From positions 1,618,501 to 1,682,500 of the forward strand of contig JANCIK010000005.1 of NCBI GenBank assembly GCA_028532985.1: 64,000 nucleotides of DNA, given 5' to 3'. This document shows positions 53,870 through 64,000 of the stretch, in pieces. The position numbers and the translations under genes were made by a program. The notes under the pieces are model-generated. The model was given only the letters and a program-made list of their open reading frames with translations, was not told the DNA's origin and ran no database searches. This DNA is from Stropharia rugosoannulata. Lineage: Eukaryota; Basidiomycota; Agaricomycetes; Agaricales; Strophariaceae. Numbering within the stretch: the first letter of the stretch is position 1; each line of letters starts with the position of its first letter.

Positions 53870-56043
53870 ATGGCTCATGTAAACACTTTTCAAGTCCCTT
53901 TATTACTAATCATGCCACCACCACCACATCAAACTTCAATGTCTGAGCCCACTGTGCAAAGCAAACCCCCAACCGCACTATGGACACCTCGGGAGCACGA
54001 AATCTTACATGGCAATATGGATAACTACAAGTCTAAGGTTAAAAAGAGGAGGGGGAAGTATGTTGCAAAAAAAGTATATGTAATTATTGCAGTGCTGTGG
54101 GCAGACAGGTACACTAAAGAAAATATGCACAAAATACCTGGCAGGAAGGCTGAATAGAAGAAGAAGAAATCTGTAAGCAACCCCATTGTGGTATATGCCT
54201 CTATACTAATTGTTTAATTTCAAACAGTCTATCTTTAATTGGTTTCGAAACAATGCAGGAAAAGAGTGACAACTAAAGATTAAAGGATTCAACATGGAAG
54301 TTATTTTTGATTCAGTTCTTATTGCAAAAAAAAAAAAAGGAAATTGAGCATGAGGCAAAACTCTGGGCACAACAGTCTCTTCCATAGGGCCATACAAGCA
54401 ACACCTTTGCTCAGCTAATGGCACAAGGGAGTTGTGGATGGATAAAATACTATGCAGGGGCAAAGAAGCATATAAAGGACGAGCTTACTGTGATGGAGAG
54501 AAAGGAATACCAGGAAGAAGTAATTAAATGGAGATCAGAAGGCATGCCGACAGCAGTAAGATCCGAGTGTGTAAGTGAATCAACAATTAATACACGCCTA
54601 ATAAATTATAGGCAAGCAATGAAACATTGCTCACAAATTTGTCAGGAGGTTGACTGAAAGTTATGGGAATCCATGGGTGTGCACTTGCTTTGGTTGACAT
54701 TCTTTACAAAGCCTGGCAGCACTGCATCATATTCAATGTAAGTTTAGACTTCTTATGTTATATATAGTGGATAATTTGGCCCAGTATGGACACTCAAATC
54801 ATTCAGCCTAGCACACTGTTGCATGTCCCAAGCTTTGCCGAGTTCAGCCCCGATGCCATGCTAATTCTGAGAAAGAAATATATTCAGTATGTTGCTCATA
54901 TCAACTCTCTGAACAGTACCATGCCAGCTACCTTTGATGCAACTCCAGTAGTAAATGTTGTCAGTCACCCATTGGGACTCCTATGGATTCTGCCTTTCGA
55001 CCCTAAACAAAACAAGGAAAACCATAAATTCATGCAAAGTCTGTTGTGCAAGTATTTTTTATAGCATTACTGTGAGTCAGGGATATTGAATGTATACCAA
55101 TGTCTTATTGAATAATAGCTCTTGCCATCAGTTAAACCCAAAGTCCACCATACAAAGCAATTTCTGCAAAAGTGAACTGGATTGAATTTGTTGACCTAGT
55201 ATATCTGCTTGAGGGCATCATTTTTCAGGACCCTTCAATTACAACAGGGACACAGTATGGAGAATTTTGAAGCTTATTAGAAAACGGCAAGATAACAATG
55301 AGCTTCCTTTTGTCTTCATGTCTGCTTCTGCAAAGAATAGAGTCGCAGTAGAGACTAACTACCTGTCAGAGATGTTGGTGCATTTCAAAATACCTCACTC
55401 AGCAGGCAGTGACAGCAATTCTAAGGACCAAATTGATATGCAGATTCTTCTAGATCAGGGCATAGCTATGAACAGTCCTATAGGTGACTCAACAGATAGT
55501 GATGCATCTGCACATATCCAGTTGGCTATCTCACTGGCTGTAAATACACCTGGTGGTAACACCAAGTGTTTGGATACTAGAAGTGACAGTGCTGTGCTTT
55601 TGATGTCAAATCAACGTAGTAGGCAGAGAGTACGAGGGAAGACAAGAAATGTGGATGGCAAAAGGAGGGACAAATCTATTGCAAATTGTTCCCTGATGGA
55701 GCCAGAACAATTGCCAACAGATGAATCATCATCATCAAGTGAGAACAGTGCAGAGCAGGTCCTCCTAGTGGTCACTGGGAAGAAACAACCGAGGGGTATC
55801 AGGCACAAAGTAAAAAGGAGAGAGAGGAAGATCAACAGAAAAACAAGGGACAAATCTGTTACAGATTGTTCCTTGACAGAATATGACAAATATCTGCTGG
55901 CAGAGGAATTATCATCAAATGAGGATGGTGCAGAGCAGGTTCCCCTAGTAAGCATTGGCAAAACCCAATGTCATGTAACATGGGAGGCGAGACCAGGGAA
56001 ACTGACCCAATGCATACCATCAACCACGACATTGACCAAGTGA
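53870..56043 (+). pseudogene. Spliced agaricomycete protein family member, decaying, with internal repeat
   Basis: Exon 1 (53870-54157) holds TPREHEILHGNMDNYKSKVK and RYTKENMHKI, then a stop. After an intron ending CAAACAG, FNWFRNNAGK resembles helix 3 of a homeodomain-like fold common in this family. A middle exon (54418-54657) has GWIKYYAGAKKHIKDELTVM and MERKEYQEEVIKWRSEGMP; another starts at 54786 (MDTQIIQPSTLLHVPS). The last, 55267-56043, is Lys/Arg- and Ser-rich with a repeated block (RDKSIANCSL and RDKSVTDCSL, each followed about 30 residues later by AEQV.LV). Probably nuclear; function unknown. Stops in exons 1 and 2 suggest it is broken. Confidence 0.5.
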
Positions 56044-56559
56044 ATTGGAAAGAAATCTACAAGTAGCAATGCAGATGCTCAGTTACTCCATCAAACAAGA
56101 AATCTTACTGCCACAAAAGGCTCTTCCATCTGTTGCAGCTCAAGGCTTGCAAAGAATGGCAAATAGGCCTTTATGTAAAATGTCCTACAAATATTATATT
56201 TGAGTTTGAGCATGTCACACAATATGGGTAGAAGGGAACAACAACTATATATATTATTATGGGCCACAAGGCCCATTCAATATGAGTGGCTTTTCTGTTA
56301 TTGATGGAAATTGTTCTGCAGCCTAAGGATACACCTGTAGAATAGTGTCCATATATGCCATTGGCGCTTCTTTTATCAGAAAATGTGCTACACCATGTCA
56401 GTGAATGGTATTGCTTGGATGCCTGTCCTATATGCCAGAAAATCACCCCATAGCCTTTGTGACAAATTTAGAGTATCATTAGCTTTAGTAGCTCATATGT
56501 TTAACTAGTCTGATAGTATCCACTAATGGCATTATAAAACACAATATATTTATAGATTG
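56044..56559. other. No gene seen
   Basis: AT-rich spacer. Short frames lack recognised motifs. Confidence 0.4.
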
Positions 56560-56746
56560 ATGTTATACTATGTTTCATAGTACCAAGGCACTGTTCTATA
56601 ACTAGTACACTCCATATATAGTTATTCTTGCTTATGGTAGTATATAAGGCATGTACTAGTGTAGATGCCTCTTAATCTCTAACCACCATCATCTCTGTGT
56701 GAGTTAGGTTTGCTCTCTGCCCCTGCAGGCAGTCTGCTTTCAACAT
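56560..56746 (+). mobile_element. Copia LTR fragment, plus orientation
   Basis: CTTATGGTAGTATATAAGGC to GGCAGTCTGCTTTCAACATT matches, in the opposite orientation, the copia LTR at 61660-62035. It ends abruptly at 56746, where minus-strand copia coding sequence begins, an abnormal junction. Confidence 0.65.
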
Positions 56747-57625
56747 TAGAGGCACAGCAGCAGGTTTTACTTTCCACCAGTTGCCAGGAGGACAAGATTC
56801 ATGTGTAGTGCATCTCACAGGCTCAGCAATGACTTTGGGTTCCACTGGAATGCAAGGTGCAGCAGTACAAGGCAGTTGGGGTGCATTTGCAGCACAATGC
56901 TGATCTTGTCGAGTTGAACATGTTGGTGTTTTCAATGATTGCAGAATGTGATCTGATGACTCCAGGTAAACTCAATGATTTCGCACTAGCAGTTGGTTTC
57001 TGCAAGTTGGAAGCAGGTGCATTGTGTTCGTTGTGGTGTTGGTCATGCTAAAGAAGGTGCAGTTGGTGCATCCAAGTCATCATGGTCCAAGTCAGGCAAA
57101 TAGGCAGCAGTTGAATCCCCCCCAGAATCTGGCACATCTGAGAAGTGTGAAGGTGTGCCTTTTGGAATTAGGTTAATTGGTGAAGTGACCTTCACACTAG
57201 GAAAACTGCATTCATCAAATATAGCATGTTCAGAGATTACATACTTCTTAGTGGACAGATTGTAGAACTGCCAGCCTTTGTAGCCTGTAGGATAACTGAT
57301 GAAGATGCACTTTTCAATATGTGATTGCAGTGACTTGTGTTTGTCCCTCTGCACAAAGATGTACGCAGCACAACCAAAGACACAGAGATGGCTCATATCA
57401 GGTTGCTTGCCATACCACTCAGTATAGGGCACAGAGTCAGTGAGGAACAATATAAGGAGCCTATTCCACACATAAATGTAAGCCATAACTACAAGTCGCC
57501 AGAACAAGAGTGGGAGCTTTGCCTCTACAAGCATTGCAGTGATGTGCTCAGCAATAGTGTGGTTGGCATGTTCAGCAACACCATTCTGCTGAGGTTGATT
57601 GCATGTGCTGTGGTGCCAGGTTATG
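56747..57625 (-). pseudogene. Ty1/copia integrase C-terminus and linker, relic
   Basis: From the right: STCNQPQQNGVAEHANHTIA and AMLVEAKLPLLFWRL, then AYIYVWNRLLILFL, GKQPDMSHLCVFGCAAYIF and GYKGWQFYNLSTKKYVIS, as at the end of a copia integrase core. The linker PVEPKVIAEPV with CPPGNWWKVKPAAVP leads towards RT but ends at the LTR fragment. Compared with the copy at 63730-63890, several Arg codons have become Cys, His or Gln through CG-to-TG/CA changes. No RT follows. Confidence 0.75.
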
Positions 57626-57968
57626 AGCTCTGTGCTCTGAGCATCCTACTCATCACTCCTTCACTGTCCTTTCTCCACTGAGTGGCTTGGTATTCAACCT
57701 AACACTCATTGTTGTTTGTTTTGCCTCATTTTTTTGTGAGCACAACTGCCATGTCACAACTGTTGTTGTGATACCAGCTGTGTTTCACCAGTTTGCACAG
57801 TTATCGAGCAATCTGGTCTTTTGGATTTAGGTCAATAGGACTCTCTTGGTGTTCACCAGAGACTTTGCTCCTCAGGCTTTCCTGATCTTTGAAACACACG
57901 GTTCTTTCAAGGACCTCATCGTTACATGTGCCTTTCAACACTTGCCCACTCACAGGTCATCACACTCA
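57626..57968 (-). pseudogene. Decayed fragment of unknown protein
   Basis: The minus strand reads SPIDLNPKDQIAR, then LCKLVKHSWYHNNSCDMAVV, with stops. It is not copia-like. No family assigned. Confidence 0.3.
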
Positions 57969-60348
57969 CATCATGAAAAAGACTTTTGATCGGAGGGCAC
58001 TTTAGGAAAGTGCGATCAGATCATCAGTTGATGGGGCCTTTAACTACTTTAGGATGTCATGAGATGCCTTGGCATGTCCTGGCATGCCCTGGCATGCTTT
58101 GAATTTCCATGCAACGTGGGGAAATAAAGCCAGCTTGAATGACTTTTCCCACCTTCATTGTTGATTTTCAAACATTAAAATTATACACATTATGTGGGTG
58201 ACATGCCCATTTAAGTACTTCAAATAGTGCGATAATTTGATTATGTAAGCCTATCCAATATCGCACTAAGTCGACTAAGTCCTCTAAGTTCACTTGCACT
58301 TCACTCTCATGTTCCCCACTCCCCTTCCTCAACTTTTCTTGTATGCTTAGGCTCTACTCTACTCAGGCAGTCCTTGGTGACTGATACCTTGTTAGATCTG
58401 GTATAGAGCTTGGACTTATGTCAGGAGGGCAAATGTGGATGGAATAGGCCCATCCCTATAGAGATTGCTTTATATCGTCGGAACGATGAACCGCATTATC
58501 AAACGGTTTTTTGGTGCGTCTTCAGCTCATTTATACGTTTCTAACGCATCCAAGAACACTCCAAACGAACCAGTATTCGACGCAAAAACTGGTGATCATT
58601 TTGGGACTCCTATTGGAACATATCACCATTTTCTTTCTTTTCTGTTTCTTCCGAGCCCTCGGTCACCCCAGCTTCATAATGTGGGCAATTATGCGATTCT
58701 AACGAGCCCAAGACCGAAGATTTTGGATGTCTGGAAGGCCAGAACCAGCTATGTCTCTCTTCTTCCCCTGTTTTCCGATGTTTTATCGGTTTTAAAGGTA
58801 TGTGTTGGGTTTATTGCATCGTTCTTTTCACATATGAGCTCCTGAGAATTAGGGGATTCTATCGAGTACTTGAACGTTCGATTCTGACGCCTGGAAGCCG
58901 TCCAACTGTGATGTGCTCCTCCTGCCCCTAGACTGCCTCTGCTTGAAAGTGCCATAACTCCAGATCCTGTCTACCTTCACTCCTAATTCCTTTTGCACCT
59001 TCAAGACCATCTTAGTCCTCTGCCAACCGTCTCCAAGATCATGCCAATTCATCCTTTACTTGCCGAGTATCATCTTATAGGTGTCAAGTCCCCTTTCACC
59101 ACTTTCTATCTTGTCCGTTTCCTCCGAGCCCTCGGTCACCGCATATTCATATTGTGGGCAATTATGCGATTCTAACGAGCTCAAGACCGATGGATTTGGT
59201 TGCCTGGAAGGCGAGAACCAGCTATGTCTCTCTCCTTCCCCTATTTTCCGATGTTTTATCGATTTTAAAGGTATGTATCCGCTATATTGTGTTATTCTTT
59301 TCATATATGAGCTCCTGGGAATTAGGGGATTCTATTGAGTCTATGAACGTTCAATTCCGACGCCAGGAAGCCATACAACTGTGATGTGCTCCTCCTGCCC
59401 CTGGATTGCCTCTGCTTGAAAGTGCCATAACTCCAGATCCTGTCCACCCTTGCTCTCAATTCTTTTTGCACCTTCAAGACCATCTTAGTCCTCTGCAAAC
59501 CGTCCCCAAGATCATGCCAATTCATCCTGTACTTGCCAAGTACCATCTTATAGGTGTCAAGTCCCCCTAGGACGCATTTTCCCTCATATATCTGTCAATA
59601 CCCGGCCAAACAGTATGATCTTTGCATTTACTGGTTCGTCTCATTAATACCTATCGAACAATACCATTAATTTTGCGATTTGACAAGCTTGAGGGCGATC
59701 TCACTCTGTGTGTCCTCCTTCCCCTAGGTGGGACAATTTAATTCATAGGTGTGCTTCTAGATATCGTGAGTGTCTCAAACTTTGGGAAAACTTACTCAAC
59801 TACATAAGGTACCTGCTCCTGCAACGACTTAATTTTTGGGGCAACCAAGCGTCCTTCATCTCAAGTTGCTAGTCAACTTCGGAGTTTTGAGGTATCTCAT
59901 TGATTCTGACATAGGTTCGTCTCCAATCTCCTTAATTCTTTCTATGATGAACTCACCTTGATTGTAGCTTTCTAACGAGCCCTCAAACGCTATATATCGT
60001 CGCTTGGAATCCAAAAATCCGCCATGTGCTCCTCCTCCCCCTCCCTCCTCCAGGTAAAGTACTTCATATCTTGGGTTCCAGTTTGTATTTTTGGCTAATT
60101 CTTTTTGGAGTCTTTTACTATAGATATGTATCGACTAATCGACCAGTTTATGGCGTCCGATACGCCCTCAATATCCAATGTCCCTATTGACCATATGACT
60201 ATTATTGCAGAGTTGAATATCATCTCCTTCCTTCAATTTTCAACAAAGGCTTTCGCAACTTGGCATGTTTATTCACCATTTATGTGGGGTTTGAACGCGT
60301 TCCTTACACAATTTTTGAGATTCCTGGATGCCTGTGAGTAGCCATGTC
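57969..60348. mobile_element. 2.4-kb modular TIR element, right copy (inverted)
   Basis: Begins CATCATGAAAAAGACTTTTG and is the reverse complement of 11716-13623 in module order, ending at CCATGTCCTCCTAG opposite 11716. ATGTGCTCCTCCTGCCCC-type boxes occur near 58744, 58908, 59222, 59383, 59711, 60021 and 60346: seven against five in the left copy, so two modules are extra. Most boxes are preceded by TTCTAACGAGC and GCCTGGAAGGC-like words. The outer 500 bp present in the left copy (11217-11715) is missing here, replaced by copia leader. Non-coding. Confidence 0.65.
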
Positions 60349-60728
60349 CTCCTAGCTGGCAGCTGTTCACTTGCAATTGACTGTTCTTCACCAGAGTGCT
60401 CAACTCTGTCCAATTGACGCTCTCAAACAGAATTGCTCACTGCACTAGCACATTGTCACTGTTGTTTTTGTAACTCAATCACACACATTCTGCATTGTTG
60501 AACTACCCTCTTGCACAGTCTTGTGTCAATTGGTTCAGTGCTGCTCTTGCAATCAATGTATTACTACAAGTGCTCAACTTGGCCTAATTGTGATACCTCA
60601 AGTGTTCTGCCCACTGCTTGTGCATTTCAGCCCAGCTCGTCTCACAACTTTGCCATATTGTTTGCACCATTACTACCTATCACCTCATACCACTTCACGT
60701 TGTTCATCACTTTGCTTCACCTGCAACC
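60349..60728 (+). mobile_element. Copia 5' leader or LTR remnant
   Basis: C/T-rich sequence with repeated GTGCTCAACT-type words, resembling the leader upstream of the minus-strand gag at 61660. It directly precedes the plus-strand gag ATG. No clear LTR end can be set. Confidence 0.4.
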
Positions 60729-61060
60729 ATGAGTTTCTTCGCAACACCTCAGTTTGACAAACTAAGCACTGCAAACTATCAACTCTGGTCTTGCAACATG
60801 AAAGCATGGTTACGCTCTCAGGAGCTATGGCGTCTGGTTACAGGTGAATGCAAGCGTCCTCTGCTCTCTCTTATGCCGTCCATGGCTGAGATCGAGGCAC
60901 ATGACACATGGACAAGCAAGTCAACTGCTGCTGCTGGCTACATCCACAGTCATGTTCAGAACAAGCTGAAATCACACTTGGCTCACATTCTGCATGACCC
61001 AGTTGTGATGTGGTTGACTCTGGCAGCTGTTGGTCAAATGGCACACTCTGCTTTGCCCCC
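60729..61060 (+). pseudogene. Ty1/copia Gag N-terminus, plus strand
   Basis: ATG at 60729 starts MSFFATPQFDKLSTANYQLW, then NMKAWLRSQELWRLVTGECK and AGYIHSHVQNKLKSHLAH, the DUF4219/UBN2-like N-terminus of copia Gag. It stops being Gag near 61060; the remaining frame to 61244 is antisense to the next gag fragment. Confidence 0.65.
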
Positions 61061-61660
61061 AGCAGAGGAGACATTGCAAATGGTGGAGTATGCAGGTTTC
61101 ACATCTGCACTTGCTCTAAGCAACAGAGACGATGCCAATGTGCTGTACTCATCCAGTAGTGCACGGATAAGTGTAATGCAGGTGAGTTCTTCATCCAAGT
61201 TGGTGAGGTCCTACTTCTCAGGTCGCAAATCCTGGATCCTATGAATAGCAGTGTCCACTCTGTTCATCAAGGACTGCAAGGTCTCATCTTCCTGCTTCCT
61301 GATAGAGAACAGGTCATTGTAGGCATTGAAGCATGTACCAGGACGCTTCTGGAGGTGCACGGATGCGAGTGCAGACCACATCTTGACTGGATCGTCAGAA
61401 TCATTGTTAAGATGTATCATTTGGTCATTCTCCACTGCCAGGAAGATGATACCAGCTGCCTTGTCCCATTTTGTTAACCATGCTTCAAGTGCAGTCTCCT
61501 CGGCTGCAGTAGGCAGTGTGGACAGTCTGGGTTTGGTAGATTCACCAGAAACAATGCGCCAAACACCATGAGAACAAAGCTAGGCCTTCATGGATGCAGA
61601 CCATGATGGATAGTTGACAGAGTTCAATTTGGGAAATTGAGGTGTTGATGAAAAAGACAT
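61045..61660 (-). pseudogene. Ty1/copia Gag, minus strand
   Basis: ATG at 61660 starts MSFSSTPQFPKLNSVNYPSW, then a TAG after SASMKA (one change from TGG). VWRIVSGESTKPRLSTLPTA and NNDSDDPVKMWSALASVHLQ follow, then IHRIQDLRPEK, a stop, and DLTNLDEELTCITLIRALL. Homologous to the plus-strand gag at 60729, with which it meets tail to tail. It starts downstream of a copia LTR that also ends the RT-RNase H element on its right. Confidence 0.7.
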
Positions 61661-62035
61661 GATTGCGGAACAATGAGAGATGCAATCAACATGAGAGTGG
61701 GTGGACTGATAGTCGAATATGTGAAACCTAGGACTGCCAAGTTATATGGGTAACAGTGACAAACTTGGGGTGTGGCAAGAACGACAAAATTGGAGTTGCA
61801 AACTTGAGGAGTTGAGCACTTGGGTACTAAATGTTGAAAGCAGACTGCTTACAGGCGCAGAGAGCAAACCTAACTCATACAGAGATGGTGGTGGTAAGAG
61901 ATTAAGAGGCATCTACACTAGTACATGCCTCATATACTACCATAAGCGAGATTAACTATATATGGAAGCGTACTAAATATAGTACGCGATATCTAATCTA
62001 CTGTTGATGGTCAGTCCAATCCATATAATCTAACA
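61661..62035 (-). mobile_element. Copia LTR plus leader shared by two copies
   Basis: In minus orientation it begins TGTTAGATTATATGGATTGG at 62035, preceded by the purine-rich CACAGGGGAG. Its 3' end is uncertain and the last part before 61661 is probably leader. It follows RNase H on the right and precedes gag on the left, so one LTR joins the end of one copy to the start of another. Confidence 0.55.
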
Positions 62036-63862
62036 CTCCCCTGTGATTGAAGCAGTCTGTAAACTACAGTATATACACTATGGTCGAACTTGTGATCTAC
62101 TTTTGCTGCTGAGAGCAGTTCAGTGAGAATGTCAGCCACCTGTTGTGTTGTGGGTATAAACAAAGGTGTGATGACTCTGTTCTGTACAGCATCACATAGC
62201 CAGTAAAACCGAAGGTCAAGGTGCTTCATGCAGCCATGGTGCTCTGGGTTCTTCGATACACTGATAACAGACTGATTGTCAATGTGCAGTGTGGATGGAA
62301 CTGGAATCGTGAAGCCAAACTCGCGCAGAATGTTGTGCATCCAGGAGATCTCCTTGCCAGCCTCAACTGCAGCAACAAACTCAGCTTCAGTGGTAGAGAG
62401 CGTCACAATGGTCTGCAACTTGCTAGACCAGCTAATTGAACCACCAGCCATGAGAACAATGTATCCACCGGTAGAGCATCCAGTGTCCTTGCAATCGCCG
62501 TGTGCAGCATCACAGTAAGTTGTGAACAGATCTGTACCAAGTGAACCAGAGTAAACCAACTTGTACTCAAGTGTTCCTTTCAGATACTTGAACAAGTGCT
62601 TGACTGCTGTCCAGTGCTGCTGTCCAGGATTGCTGTTGAAGTGTGTGAGATAGGACACAGTGTGTGTGATGTCAGGACATGTCATTGTGGTGAGGTACTG
62701 AAGAGAACCAATGGCGCTGAGGTAGGGAATGTTTCGCATGAACTCGATGTCATCAGAGCTGCTAGGTGCCATTGCACGAGTGAGGACGGTGCCAGCTGAC
62801 ATGGGAGTGGTGACAGGAATTGCATCTTGCATACTGTAATGTTCAAACATGTCCAGAATGAACTGGTGCTGGTGGAGCAAAATCTTGCGTTTGCTGTGAT
62901 CCCTGGTAATGCCAACACCTAGTAGAAACTCCATAGCACTGAGATCCCTGCATTTGAATTTGCTTCACAGCACGGTCAATGGATACAGTTGATTTGGATG
63001 CAAATGTGATGTCGTCAATGTAGATAGGCACAAAATTGTGAACTGTGCCATCTGAGTAGATGTACACTGACCTGTCTGCTTCCACATGCTTGAAACCCAT
63101 ATCAGTGAGAACTGAATGCAACTTCGTGTTCCACTGCCTAGCTGACTGCTTGAGACCGTAAAGTGATTTGCACAACTTGCAGACCTTGTTTGGTGCACCT
63201 TCATGGAATCCCTCAGGCTGCAGCATGTAGATGTCCTCATCCAAGTCACCATTGGTGAATGCAGACGAGATGTCCACAGAGCATAGCTCAAGGTCCTCTG
63301 CAGCTGCAATAGCCAGTATCATGCGCAAGGTTGCTGGACGGAAGGTGGGAGCAAAGACTTTGGTGTAATCGACTCCAGGACGTTGACTATAGCCCTTTGC
63401 AACGATATGAGCCTTGTAGCGCTCCACAGTGCCATCTGCATGACGCTTGACCTTGAAGACCCAACCAGAACCAATTGCCTTTGCACCAGGTGGCAAGTCG
63501 ATGATTTCCCAAGTGTTGTTCTGCAGCAGTGTGTTGTACCCTGCATTTGCTGCATCTCGCCATCTGTCTGCATCATCGCCCTTGAGTGCCTGCTTGTAGT
63601 TCTTGGGATCTGACACAGTAGCAGCACCAGCAAACTGAACCTCTTCCAGACCTTCATCAACAGTGTAACTGTCAAGTTTGTCATTATCAAGGTCGTCTGT
63701 CTCAGAAGGCGGCATAGACGGTGGGAGGGGCACAGCAGCAGGTTTGACTTTCCACCATTCACCAGGAGGACGAGATTCGCATGTAGTGCGTCTCAGAGGC
63801 TCAGCAACGACTTTGGGTTCCACAGGAATGGGAGGTGCAACAGTACGAGGCAGTTGGGGCAT
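62011..63862 (-). pseudogene. Ty1/copia reverse transcriptase and RNase H
   Basis: RT frame (62843-63862): NNTWEIIDLPPGAKAIGSGW, VFKVKRHADGTVERYKAHIV, AKGYSQRPGVDYTKVFAPTF, LYGLKQSARQWN and PIYIDDITF (YIDD). RNase H frame (62011-62934): YLKGTLEYKLVYSG, YCDAAHGDCKDTGCSTGGYI, LSTTEAEFVAAVEAGKEI, DNQSVISVSKNPEHHGCMKH and ADILTELLSAAKVDH. The two overlap in different frames near 62900, so one indel breaks Pol. The RNase H frame ends inside the LTR. Otherwise well preserved, with many CpG sites retained. Confidence 0.85.
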
Positions 63863-64000
63863 GTTTGGAGCAGAATGCTGATCTCGTCGAGTTGAGCATG
63901 TTGGTGTTTTTGTCGCTCTACAAGCATTGCAGTGACGTGCTCAGCAATAGTGCGGTTGGTGCGTTCAGCAACACCATCCTGCTAGACAAATTGGGACACA
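63863..64000 (-). pseudogene. Ty1/copia integrase fragment with internal deletion
   Basis: The minus strand reads QDGVAERTNRTIAEHVTAML, then VERQKHQHAQLDEISI. The linker follows directly where the copy at 57043-57534 still has the rest of the integrase (VEAKLPLLFW onward). So about 0.55 kb was lost by deletion between two short matches. Runs off the window edge. Confidence 0.7.

Overview
The window is a repeat-rich block of a basidiomycete genome, almost certainly from an Agaricomycete (possibly Boletales; that rank is a guess). The signs are introns of about 50-67 bp with GT/AG ends and CTAAC/CTGAC branch-like motifs, Plavaka-type and KDZ (Kyakuja-Dileera-Zisupton) transposase relics, a chromodomain Ty3/Gypsy element, and Ty1/copia relics. 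No rRNA, bacterial operon or CRISPR array is seen. Nearly everything is mobile or broken. The best candidate for an intact host-like gene is the spliced gene running off the left edge (1-777, minus).

Layout. 1-9.2 kb: the spliced edge gene, a short TIR element (999-1973) set in a Plavaka relic, a 3.3-kb foldback-like palindrome (3025-6319), a second Plavaka relic facing the other way, then spliced genes of unknown function. 9.5-15.3 kb: LTR fragment, further TIR elements sharing CATCAGG-like ends, and a 2.4-kb modular element. 15.3-25.7 kb: AT-rich ground with a pogo-type transposase relic, an integrase-core relic, a copia tail, a Cys-cluster pseudogene and another TIR element. 25.7-30.6 kb: a duplicated cassette and a KDZ transposase relic cut by an LTR.

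30.6-52.3 kb: a nest of Ty3/Gypsy elements. An old element (LTR 30601-31776, Gag-protease, RT, RNase H, integrase) is broken by a reversed solo LTR of its own family (35984-37396, 4-bp ACGC duplication). Past the integrase lie three intron-bearing gene relics on the opposite strand (38973-50611). A young chromovirus (40425-46734, GGAAG duplication, LTRs with about four differences in 510 bp) sits between them. The block ends with a polypurine tract and an LTR (51159-52309). That right LTR looks closer to the fragment at 9818 than to the left LTR, so the block may be a mosaic rather than one element.

52.3-64 kb: a second foldback-type relic, a spliced pseudogene, an inverted partner of the 2.4-kb modular element, and copia fragments in both orientations, including gag pieces meeting tail to tail. 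In-frame stops in several relics are TGA or TAG codons one transition from CGA, TGG or CAG, and CpG sites differ as CA/TG between copies. This fits decay of methylated cytosine or a RIP-like process. All family names rest on recognised protein motifs, without database searches.
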